Shown: one piece after another, positions 34,196 to 41,690 of the stretch
Layout of the letters: every line of letters starts with the position of its first letter
How positions within the stretch are numbered: the first letter of the stretch is position 1
NCBI GenBank assembly: GCA_964523105.1
Contig: CAZFZN010000027.1
Location: 40,239 to 104,238, forward strand
Direction of reading: 5' to 3'
DNA: 64,000 nt
DNA from: V1-33 sp964523105
GTDB lineage: Bacteria; Verrucomicrobiota; Verrucomicrobiia; Verrucomicrobiales; V1-33
Program-made: the position numbers and the translations under genes
Notes under the pieces: model-generated
Told to the model about the DNA's origin: nothing
The model's database searches: none
What the model saw: the letters and a program-made list of their open reading frames with translations, nothing else

Positions 34196-34821
34196 CACAG
34201 TCCTGCGGGATGAATGTCCGTCTCCCCGTGAATGACTTCGGCCACCACCGGCACTTCCGGCAGCAGGGAGCGCAGCACCGCGCTGTTGGAAATGCTCGCC
34301 GTGTCGCGGGAATCGTCCACGTAATTCAGAATGATCCCCGCGCACCGCAGTCCCCGGCCCTGCACCGCCCGCACCGTCAGCAGGGTGTGATTGAGCGCGC
34401 CGAGGCGGTTGTTCACCACCACCAGCACCGGCAGCCCCAGCGCGGCGGCCAGATCCGCCATCGTGAGCCGGTCGGTCAGCGGAACCTCCCAGCCGCCGCA
34501 GCCTTCGACCATGATGTGCTCAAACCGGCCTGACAAATCCTGCCATGCCCGCAATACCGGCTCCATGGCGAATCCCCGGTTCTCCAGCATCCCCGCCGCC
34601 AGCGGTGCCAGCGGCATTTTGAAATACACCGGATTGACCTGCTCCGGCGTCAGTCCCGGCGCTCCTGCGTCGAGCAGATCGAGCACATCCTGACGGCTCC
34701 CGCAGCACACCGGCTTGAAGCCCGCCGCCTCGCGTCCCGCGGCCCGCAGCGCCCGCAGGAGCAGGCAGGTCACGTAGGTCTTGCCGGCCCCGGTGTCGGT
34801 CGCGGTGATAAAGTAGCGCAT
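34192..34821 (-). CDS. bioD: ATP-dependent dethiobiotin synthetase
   Basis: 209 residues. P-loop DTGAGKT (9-15), FKPVCCGSRQDV with the substrate-binding lysine, VEGCGGWEVPL (Mg2+/ATP region) and VLVVVNNRLGALNHTLLTVRA match BioD, which closes the ureido ring of dethiobiotin in biotin synthesis. No other bio gene lies in the window, so the pathway is scattered. ATG at 34821 has a GGAAGGA-like ribosome site. Confidence 0.93.
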   Translation of the reverse strand: MRYFITATDTGAGKTYVTCLLLRALRAAGREAAGFKPVCCGSRQDVLDLLDAGAPGLTPEQVNPVYFKMPLAPLAAGMLENRGFAMEPVLRAWQDLSGRFEHIMVEGCGGWEVPLTDRLTMADLAAALGLPVLVVVNNRLGALNHTLLTVRAVQGRGLRCAGIILNYVDDSRDTASISNSAVLRSLLPEVPVVAEVIHGETDIHPAGLW

Positions 34822-34903
34822 GCGTCCTTCCAGCCATGCGCAGGGCTTACTGCAAGCGCCCGCGCGTTGAAAAATCGTTGCGCAGCCGCGCGGTGCCGGG
34901 CCT

Positions 34904-35620
34904 TTACCCTTGCCTGGTCAGCGCCGGTCCGTCCGGCGGCGCCGTATCCTGGATGCGGCGCACGAGATGCTTCAGTGAAGCAGCGCGCCACACCTGGCGG
35001 AAGACGACGTCATCGTGCGGACCTGCGGTGCTGGAAAACGTGACGGTGCCGATGCCGAGCAGTCCGGAGAGGCCGCGGCGCTCCACCTGAATGGCGCGGA
35101 TGTCGGCGATGCGGAGTTCCCTCGTGCTGCGGGCCAGCAGTCCGGAGTGAACCTCCACCCTGACACTGGTAATGAAATACTGCGTGCGCAGCAGCCGCAG
35201 GATGGCGCCGAGCAGGATGAGCGAGCCGGCAATTTGTGTCAGGGCCAGCAGCGCCGGCATTTTCTCCCGCGCGAGGACTCCCCCGGCCATGATTATGCCG
35301 GCAAGTACGGCGCTGCGCCAGTAGTTCAGTGCGCTGGGACAGCCGCGGTAGAGCAGTCGCGGACGCGGACGCGCCGCGGGCTTTTCCCGGTCCTCCGGAA
35401 ATGGAGCGGGCTGCCATGCGACCGGCGGCGCCGGAGGTTCGGGTTCGGGAGCGATGACATGGAACATCTCGCCCGCCGGGCGCACTTCGCCGGTGCCGGC
35501 ATGCTGACATTTATCTGCAGGATCGAGTTCGCCGCTCTCCAGCAAATCGAGCACCTCCTCCTCGGCGCAGGGACCGGCGCGGGAGCCATCAGGCAGGAGG
35601 ATGTAATATTCCTGACTCAC
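34904..35620 (-). CDS. GYF_2-like plus bacterial PH-domain (bPH2/YdbS-like) membrane protein
   Basis: 238 residues from a GTG start at 35620 that overlaps the stop of the upstream gene as GTGA. Residues about 3-55 match a GYF_2 module (EYYILLPDGSRAGPCAEEEVLDLLESGEL). A proline-rich linker follows (PEPEPPAPPVAWQPAPFPED). Two membrane helices (SAVLAGIIMAGGVLA, LLALTQIAGSLILLGAILRLL) lead into a bPH2 domain (TQYFITSVRVEVHSGLLARSTRELRIADIRAIQVERRGL, IGTVTFSSTAG). A longer upstream frame runs in the wrong phase through the preceding gene. GYF_2 modules are thought to bind proline-rich partners; the role here is unknown. Confidence 0.82.
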   Translation of the reverse strand: MSQEYYILLPDGSRAGPCAEEEVLDLLESGELDPADKCQHAGTGEVRPAGEMFHVIAPEPEPPAPPVAWQPAPFPEDREKPAARPRPRLLYRGCPSALNYWRSAVLAGIIMAGGVLAREKMPALLALTQIAGSLILLGAILRLLRTQYFITSVRVEVHSGLLARSTRELRIADIRAIQVERRGLSGLLGIGTVTFSSTAGPHDDVVFRQVWRAASLKHLVRRIQDTAPPDGPALTRQG

Positions 35621-36132
35621 GGCGCGGGTTCTTCGCCGGGCACCGGCGGCAGCAGATCTTCGCGCTGGAGGAACAGCGTGAGATTGAGCGCGGCGAGTTC
35701 CGCGGGACTCATGCGCAGAATGATCGTGAGAAACGGCGTGAGCCGGTCCACCTCTGCGAGCGTAGTGTGCACGAGGCTGGCAATGATGTCGCTGTCGGCG
35801 CTTCCGGGAGGAAAAATATTGGTGGTGCGGAAGAGCACCGTGCCGGCATCGTAGTCGAGTTCGAAATTGCCGATCACGAGCTGCTTGTTGGTGCGCATGA
35901 GCATCTCGCTCACGACGCCGCTGCGGCTGTCCGGCACCTTGTGGACGAGCGTGCCGACGACGCTCAGGGCGTTGAGCGGCGCGAATACCTGCACATGGAT
36001 GCGCGTGCGGGTATGATAGACATCGAAGTCCGCCTCCAGCACTTCCCTGCCCTCCACGCGGCGGCACTGCCAGCCCGTCTTCTCAAAAGTCTGCTGCACT
36101 GCGGTGAAGAGCGGGGAATCGGCGTCGGGCAT
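35617..36132 (-). CDS. YbjN-like (type III chaperone-fold) protein
   Basis: 171 residues. The pattern TAVQQTFEKTGWQCRRVEGREVLEADF, NKQLVIGNFELDYDAGTVLFRTTNIF and TTLAEVDRLTPFLTIILRM fits the YbjN/sensory-regulator family with a type III secretion chaperone-like fold. It has no signal peptide. Starts at 36132 and overlaps the GYF/PH membrane protein gene by 4 bp, so the two are made together and may interact. Divergent from the hybrid kinase operon with 158 bp between. Confidence 0.7.
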   Translation of the reverse strand: MPDADSPLFTAVQQTFEKTGWQCRRVEGREVLEADFDVYHTRTRIHVQVFAPLNALSVVGTLVHKVPDSRSGVVSEMLMRTNKQLVIGNFELDYDAGTVLFRTTNIFPPGSADSDIIASLVHTTLAEVDRLTPFLTIILRMSPAELAALNLTLFLQREDLLPPVPGEEPAP

Positions 36133-36290
36133 GGAGAAAGGAAGGGAGCGGCGGGGGCCGGATGTTCGTCCGATGCACCGTTGTCGCCGGCCCTGCAACG
36201 GAACTCAAGTCACGTCCGGGCAGTTTTCCATTGCCGCTTTCCGCGCCGGCCATTAGGAGCCCGGCCAAACGGTATCCGGCCAGCCGAACC

Positions 36291-38603
36291 ATGTCATCAT
36301 TCATCCCGCTGCGCATTCTCGTGGTGGAGGACGAGCCCGTCGTGGCCCGCGACCTCCAGCGCGCCCTGACGCACGGGGGATACGAAGTGACCGGCCTGTG
36401 CCGCTCCGGTGAGGAGGCCCTCGAAGCCGTGCAGCTGCAGCAGCCGGACCTCGTGCTCATGGACATCGGCCTGCAGGGCGGCATGGACGGCATCGAAGCC
36501 GCCACCCGCGTGCAGCGCGACCACGGCCGGCCGGTGGTGTTCCTGACAGGACATGCGGACGACCAGACGACGCTGCGCGCGCGGGCGGCCGAGCCTTACG
36601 GTTATCTGCTCAAGCCCTTCCATGAAGGTGAACTGCGCTCGGTGGTCGAACTCGCCGTGAGCCGCCACCGGGCCGACCGGCAGCTGCGCGCCAGCGAGGA
36701 GCGCTTCGTTTCCACGCTGCGCAGCATGGCCGACGGTGTCATCAGCACCGACGTGCTCGGGATCATCACTTTCATGAACCCGGTGGCGGAAAAGCTCACC
36801 GGCTGGACCGTCGCTCAGGCCAAAGGCCGGCCGCTGCACGAAGTCTTCCGCGTCTCGCTGCCCGGCGGGGAAAGCGTCGAGCCGTCCGGTCTCGTCACGG
36901 ACAGCTCCGGCCTGCGCACGCTGATCCTGACAGACAAGGAGGGCGTCGCTGTTCCCATCGAAGACAGCACCACGCCGATCCGCGACGGCGACGGCGCGCT
37001 CACCGGCATCGTGGTCCTCTTCCGCCGCAAGGAGGGCCATGCGCCGAATCTGCCGCTGCCGGAGGTGCCCGGCACGCCGTGGCCCAATCTCGCCAGCATT
37101 GTCAGCAGCATTTCCGATCCCCTGCTCGCGCTCAACGACGAATGGCGCATCACCTATCTCAACAATCTCGCCGCCCGGGCGCTGGGCGGACGGCGCGAGA
37201 ATCTGGTCGGCAGCTTCCTCTGGGACTGCCTGCCGGCCAGTGTGCATCACCTTTACTATCACGATTTCAGCACCGCGATGACGCAGCGCACCCCGCGCTC
37301 GTTCGAGATGGAAATCGAAGCGCGCCGGCAGTGGTACGAGGTGCAGCTCTATCCTTTCGGCCCGGGACTGCTCGCGCTGCTGCGCGACATCACCGGCCGC
37401 AAGCAGGCGGAGGAACAGCAGAACAAGCTGGAGAAGCTGGAGTCCCTGGGCCTGCTGGCGCGCGGCTTCGCGCATGACTTCAACAACCTGCTCACCGTCC
37501 TGCTCGGAAATCTCTCCCTCGCGGAAATGAATTTCGCCCCGGATGCCCCCGGCGCGAATGAACTGCGCACTGCGCGCCAGGCCACCGTGCAGGCGCAAAA
37601 CCTCGTCCAGCAGCTCCTCACTTTCGCCCGCGGCGGGGCGCCGATCCGCCAGCCGACCGATCTGGGCCGGCTCGTGCAGGAATGGTTCGCCGAATGGCCG
37701 AAGCGCCCCGGCATCGATTACCGCATGGCGGTGAGCGGCGATCACTGGCAGGCCGAAGTGGACCGGCATCAGATCCGCCGCCTGCTTTCCAATTTGATGA
37801 AGAATGCGGAACAGGCCGTGGGACGCGAGGGCATCATCTCGCTCCGCCTCGTCCGCCCCGAACACGTGGGCCTCGGCCCGGCGGACATCGGCCTGCCCCC
37901 CGAATCGTCCCTCGAGAACAGGATTCTGCTCGAGATGGTGGACAACGGTGAGGGCATCTCGCCGGAGGACCTGGAGCACGTCTTCGAGCCCTACTTCACC
38001 ACGCGTCAGGACGCCAACGCCAGCGGCCTCGGCCTCACAGTGGTGGAAAGCATCGCCCGGGCGCACGACGGCGCCGTGCGGCTGCTCTCCGCCCTCGGCG
38101 AAGGCACGCGCGTGCGCATCGCCCTGCCGGCGGCCGCGCTGCCGCCCTCACAAAGCAAGCACCTGACACCGCCGGCCGCCGTCGCCGAATCCCCCGCCGC
38201 CCATTCCTCCCCGGGCTCCCGCCGTGTGCTCATTCTGGAGGACGAACCGCTCATCCGGCAAATCCTCGTGCAGTGTCTCAAATCGTCAGGCTGTGAAGTG
38301 ACCCAAACCACCGACGGTGCGGAAACGGTGGCTCGCTACGGCGAAGCCCTCGCGGAAGGCCGGCCCTTCGATCTGCTCATCACCGACCTCAGCATCCCCG
38401 GCGGCATGGGCGGCGCGGCGGCGCTGGAAAAAATCCGGCACCTCGATCCAGGCGTGCGCGCCATCGTGAGCAGCGGCTACAGCGACGACCCGGTCATGAG
38501 CCGGTATCTCGACTACGGATTCCGCGCCGTCCTGCCCAAGCCCTACAATCCGCTGGAACTCCGCGAACTGGTGGAACAGCTCCTCAGTGAAGGACGGCCA
38601 TGA
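36291..38603 (+). CDS. Hybrid sensor histidine kinase/response regulator (REC-PAS-PAS-HisKA-HATPase-REC)
   Basis: 770 residues, no transmembrane segment, so a cytoplasmic sensor. REC domain 1 (about 8-120) has phospho-acceptor D58 in LVLMDIG. Two PAS domains follow (about 135-255 and 275-400). The HisKA helix has H395 in ARGFAHDFNNLL, the HATPase has the N-box NLMKNAEQAV, DNGEGISPEDLEHVFEPYF and GLGLTVVESI, and the C-terminal REC has D699 in LLITDLS. The HDFNN form and the trailing REC are typical of PAS-type hybrid kinases. ATG at 36291 was chosen for the REC start. The next gene overlaps by 4 bp (ATGA). Confidence 0.94.
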   Translation: MSSFIPLRILVVEDEPVVARDLQRALTHGGYEVTGLCRSGEEALEAVQLQQPDLVLMDIGLQGGMDGIEAATRVQRDHGRPVVFLTGHADDQTTLRARAAEPYGYLLKPFHEGELRSVVELAVSRHRADRQLRASEERFVSTLRSMADGVISTDVLGIITFMNPVAEKLTGWTVAQAKGRPLHEVFRVSLPGGESVEPSGLVTDSSGLRTLILTDKEGVAVPIEDSTTPIRDGDGALTGIVVLFRRKEGHAPNLPLPEVPGTPWPNLASIVSSISDPLLALNDEWRITYLNNLAARALGGRRENLVGSFLWDCLPASVHHLYYHDFSTAMTQRTPRSFEMEIEARRQWYEVQLYPFGPGLLALLRDITGRKQAEEQQNKLEKLESLGLLARGFAHDFNNLLTVLLGNLSLAEMNFAPDAPGANELRTARQATVQAQNLVQQLLTFARGGAPIRQPTDLGRLVQEWFAEWPKRPGIDYRMAVSGDHWQAEVDRHQIRRLLSNLMKNAEQAVGREGIISLRLVRPEHVGLGPADIGLPPESSLENRILLEMVDNGEGISPEDLEHVFEPYFTTRQDANASGLGLTVVESIARAHDGAVRLLSALGEGTRVRIALPAAALPPSQSKHLTPPAAVAESPAAHSSPGSRRVLILEDEPLIRQILVQCLKSSGCEVTQTTDGAETVARYGEALAEGRPFDLLITDLSIPGGMGGAAALEKIRHLDPGVRAIVSSGYSDDPVMSRYLDYGFRAVLPKPYNPLELRELVEQLLSEGRP

Positions 38604-39289
38604 ATTTCTCCGGCACGCTCGAAGCCTCCGGCGGCATGACGGTGACGCGCCTCATCGAACGCATCGTCCACACCGACACGCCCGGCGAACTGCGGCTTTG
38701 CGATGAAGCCAGCGGACGCCGCGCCACCGTCGCCATCCGGCGCGGCATGGTGGAGGAGGTCCATTTCGGTGAATTGTCAGGCGATGCGGCGCTCACGGCG
38801 ATCAGTCAGGTGCTGCCGTGGAGCTTCGAGTTCGCCGCCGATGAATCCGGCGCCGTGCCGGCGCATCCCGGAATTGTCAGTCGCCGGCCGCGCGCCCGCG
38901 CGGTGGTCCGGGCCGCACCCGCAGCGGCGGCCCCGCCGGTTCCGGACGAGCCGGCCCCCGCTGCAGCGGAGCCGTCATTCACCCCGGAGCAAAGCGCGTG
39001 GCTGGCCGGCACCGATTCCGCACACTGCATCCGCTTCGGCGCCGCGGCGGAGCAGTTCGCCGGACCGGTCGATCCGGACGATCACGCCTATTTTCGCAGC
39101 GACTGCGACTACCTGCGCGCCACGGCCGCCGGCATCGCCCGCAGCCTCGGCCTGGAGACGCCGCGCGTGTTCGCCATCGCCGAAGAGGAGCGCGCCACGG
39201 GTTACTGCGACATTCCCGGCGGATTCCTCGGGATCATGGCCGGCGCCGGGGCCGGCGTGCAGCACGTCATTCAGTTTCCTGACGCATGA
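38600..39289 (+). CDS. PATAN (DUF4388) domain protein with Roadblock-like C-terminus
   Basis: 229 residues. Residues 1-80 fit the PATAN/DUF4388 pattern (FSGTLEASGG..., GELRLCDEASGRRATVAIRRGMVEEVHFGELSGDAALTAI, WSFEFAAD). A Pro/Ala linker (about 95-128) joins a C-terminal domain (LRATAAGIARSLGLETPRVFAIAEEE, IPGGFLGIMAGAGAGVQHVI) that reads like a Roadblock/LC7 fold. PATAN domains occur in phototaxis and gliding regulators. Overlaps both neighbours by 4 bp (ATGA on each side), so the three proteins are coordinately made. Confidence 0.72.
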   Translation: MNFSGTLEASGGMTVTRLIERIVHTDTPGELRLCDEASGRRATVAIRRGMVEEVHFGELSGDAALTAISQVLPWSFEFAADESGAVPAHPGIVSRRPRARAVVRAAPAAAAPPVPDEPAPAAAEPSFTPEQSAWLAGTDSAHCIRFGAAAEQFAGPVDPDDHAYFRSDCDYLRATAAGIARSLGLETPRVFAIAEEERATGYCDIPGGFLGIMAGAGAGVQHVIQFPDA

Positions 39290-39618
39290 ACGCGCTGCTC
39301 GACTCCATCGATGACTTGCCGGGTGTGGCGGGAGTGGTGCATCACCGCAAAGACCTCGTGCTGCGTCATCGCCTGCCGGAGAGTCTGCCGCTCCACTCCG
39401 CTGTCGCGCTGTGCGCCGCGGTGAGCCGGGCCTTCGCTTCCTACGCCGGTGCCGGACGCGTGCTGCGCGAGGCATGGTTCGAGTTCTCCGGATTCTCCGT
39501 GCTGGTGGTCGCCGGGCCGCCGGATGAATTTCTCACCTGCATCGTGGCCGGGAGAGACAGCGCCGCCGCGGCCGTGAAGGCGGCACACCGGTTCTGGAAG
39601 CCGGCCGGGGAGAGTTGA
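39286..39618 (+). CDS. Roadblock/LC7-like protein
   Basis: 110 residues. Begins LLDSIDDLPGVAGVVHHRKDLVL, the opening helix and strand of Roadblock/LC7 domains, followed by a central helix (LHSAVALCAAVSRAFASY) and strands LREAWFEFSGFSVLVVAG and EFLTCIVAG. Bacterial Roadblock proteins such as MglB regulate small GTPases. No MglA-like GTPase lies in the window. Last gene of the three-gene signalling operon, ending 18 bp from the convergent membrane protein gene. Confidence 0.65.
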   Translation: MNALLDSIDDLPGVAGVVHHRKDLVLRHRLPESLPLHSAVALCAAVSRAFASYAGAGRVLREAWFEFSGFSVLVVAGPPDEFLTCIVAGRDSAAAAVKAAHRFWKPAGES

Positions 39619-39636
39619 AGTCGCGCCACATTTCTG

Positions 39637-41379
39637 TCAGGGCCGCGGAAAGGTCTTCTTTTCCGACAGCGTGCCGTCGGCGAACTCGATCTGCACGCAG
39701 GCGGACTTCGTGCCCGCGGGGACTTCGATGAAGATGGGACCTTTGCCCGTTTCATACGGTCCTTCTCCCGCGGCGGGTTTCTCGAACGGGAACACCTTGT
39801 CGAGCGTATCGTTGTCGAGCGAATAACGGATGCTCTTGAGCGAGCCGCGGTAACTGAGCAGCGAGGTGAAGTAGAGCAGCAGCTTGCCGTCGTAGTCGCG
39901 GAACATCAGCCATTGCGGCGCGAGCTGATTGAGCACCTGCTTGGCGGCACCAAGCGCGGCGGCATTCGTGTTGAACGTCAGTTTGTAGGGACCGTTCAAC
40001 TGGTCGTTCATGTCCGTGTACTGCACCTCCACGGTGTGCTCTCCTTCGCTGAGCGTGCCCGCACTGAAAAACGGATTCGGCATCGGCAGCCCGGTCTGCG
40101 GATTGGCCACGGTCCCCAGTCCCGTGTCCTTGAATTCACCCTGACCATCCAGGCGGTATTCGATTTTCTTCAGTTTGAAGTCGGCAAAGCCGAAGGTGAT
40201 CGTCCAGCCCTGATTGCTCTGCTGCGCATTGAGCGTGACCGGCGTCTTGAGCACGGCATCGGGTGTGGCCGACGCTTTGGCGAGCCGCGCGGCGGCCTCT
40301 TCGAGCCACTTCTGTCCCTCCTTCTTGTCCATGATGAACTTGAGGAACTGACCCTTTTCGTGCAGCGCGGTGAACTTCTCCAGCGCCGCCTTCTCCTCCT
40401 TCCGGTCGGCGACCGTCTGCTCGCCTTTTCGCTCCGCGGAGAATTCCCGGCTGATCAAATAATGCACGGGCGCATAATCCGGCGCGCGCTCCGCCAGTTT
40501 CTGCAGCGAACCCGTGCGCGCCGCCTGCGGCAGAAGCAACGCGGCGGCGGCTTCCAGACTCAGAGTGGTGTTGGTCCGGCGCATCGCGGCCACGGTCTCC
40601 CGCGCACCTTCGATGCCGTCGTGGATCTTGAGCATGTCCGTCCACGCGATGCAGGGGTCGATGAATTCCGCACCCGAGGTGACGAAAGCGGCATAACTTT
40701 CCCGCGCCTGCTTTGCGTCGGCCTTCAGTTCGGCGAAGCGGGCGTTGTGATAGTGCTCCGCCGGCGTTCGAGCATTGGCGATGAACGTGCCGCTTTGCGC
40801 CGCGGCTTCGAAAGCGCGGCTCATGTCATCGAGTTTGCTCAGCACCTCATCCTGCTTCGATTCGATGCGCTCCGTCTGCTGCTTCGTTGCCGCCGTCACC
40901 GATTTGATCTCCGTGACATCCTTCTGTAAATTGAAGAGCGAGTCCTGCATCTTTTGCAGCGGCGGAATGACCGTCGCCAGCACGCCGCGGTCCGGGCCGT
41001 CGTCACTTTTCGACATCATCGACTGCGCCAGAAACACGATGCCGAGAATGAGGGTCGTCACCAGACCAAAGGCAAACGTCACCGACCATGCGTTCGACTG
41101 GGTGACCTCCGCCATTTCCTCCGCCGTGATTCTTCCATCGGCCATGGCCACTTTGAGCTGCCGTTGCCGCCGCCCGAACCACATCCAGCCCGCGACGAGG
41201 GTCAGCACCGCTGCACCGATGGTGAAATACATGGCCAGCGAGGCCACCGGCGCTCCAAGATCGGCGCACATTCCTATCAAGGCTCCGGCCGGACCGCCCA
41301 CTTTGGCGGCGCGCCCCATCAGTTGACGATAACTTCCGGCAAGAATGCCGGCCGCAGTGGAAGTCAGGCCCTGGCTCAT
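39637..41379 (-). CDS. Membrane protein with coiled-coil and alpha-helical domains, function unknown
   Basis: 580 residues. Two membrane helices near the N-terminus (VASLAMYFTIGAAVLTLVAGWMWF and SVTFAFGLVTTLILGIVFLA) bracket a charged cytoplasmic loop. A coiled coil follows (LQKMQDSLFNLQKDVTEIKSVTAATKQQTERIESKQDEVLSKLDDM), then a helical repeat-like region (about 200-380). The C-terminal third is beta-rich with EYRLDGQGEFKDTG and SIRYSLDNDTL segments resembling carbohydrate- or Ig-like modules. No family recognised. ATG at 41379 was chosen over 41415. Convergent with the signalling operon. Confidence 0.75.
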   Translation of the reverse strand: MSQGLTSTAAGILAGSYRQLMGRAAKVGGPAGALIGMCADLGAPVASLAMYFTIGAAVLTLVAGWMWFGRRQRQLKVAMADGRITAEEMAEVTQSNAWSVTFAFGLVTTLILGIVFLAQSMMSKSDDGPDRGVLATVIPPLQKMQDSLFNLQKDVTEIKSVTAATKQQTERIESKQDEVLSKLDDMSRAFEAAAQSGTFIANARTPAEHYHNARFAELKADAKQARESYAAFVTSGAEFIDPCIAWTDMLKIHDGIEGARETVAAMRRTNTTLSLEAAAALLLPQAARTGSLQKLAERAPDYAPVHYLISREFSAERKGEQTVADRKEEKAALEKFTALHEKGQFLKFIMDKKEGQKWLEEAAARLAKASATPDAVLKTPVTLNAQQSNQGWTITFGFADFKLKKIEYRLDGQGEFKDTGLGTVANPQTGLPMPNPFFSAGTLSEGEHTVEVQYTDMNDQLNGPYKLTFNTNAAALGAAKQVLNQLAPQWLMFRDYDGKLLLYFTSLLSYRGSLKSIRYSLDNDTLDKVFPFEKPAAGEGPYETGKGPIFIEVPAGTKSACVQIEFADGTLSEKKTFPRP

Positions 41380-41436
41380 GGGGCGGATCGATATGCCGCT
41401 TCCACCCTCACGCAACCCGGCAGCGAGAGCACGTCT

Positions 41437-41560
41437 TCACTTCACCAGGATGAGCACCGCGCAGTCCTGGGCGCGCTTGATGGCCTGATCGCGTTCCACC
41501 GTGTCCGTTTTCGGGCCTCTGCCTGCCGGGACTCTTTTTTCCAAATGGCGACGAACCACC
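41437..41560 (-). pseudogene. Possible decayed coding remnant downstream of nuoD
   Basis: On the minus strand a frame ending at 41437 reads GRGPKTDTVERDQAIKRAQDC followed by AVLILVK and stop, with strongly GC-biased third positions like the real genes here. Just upstream another frame gives a coding-like peptide (FVAIWKKESRQAEARKR), which suggests a frameshifted small gene. No good start codon and no recognised family, so this is tentative. Confidence 0.25.
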
Positions 41561-41597
41561 GGCCTGCGCAGTCGCGGAGACGTTGGCTCGCGGCGAT

Positions 41598-41690
41598 GTG
41601 GTCCGCACAGTCCCCTGTGCGGTTTGGCTCAGCCGCACAGAGGACTGTGCGGACCACTGTTCAGCGGACCACTGCTCAGCGGTCGCACTC
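41598..41690. repeat. REP-like double hairpin and 15-bp tandem repeat at the nuoD 3' end
   Basis: Arms 41598-41622 and 41633-41657 are inverted repeats of 25 bp with one mismatch and a 10-bp loop. Each arm is itself a hairpin of form CCGCACAG-N4-CTGTGCGG. The right arm runs into two 15-bp direct repeats (GCGGACCACTGTTCA, then GCGGACCACTGCTCA) that overlap the nuoD stop codon. The structure resembles bacterial REP/BIME elements and could also end nuoD transcripts. Confidence 0.75.
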
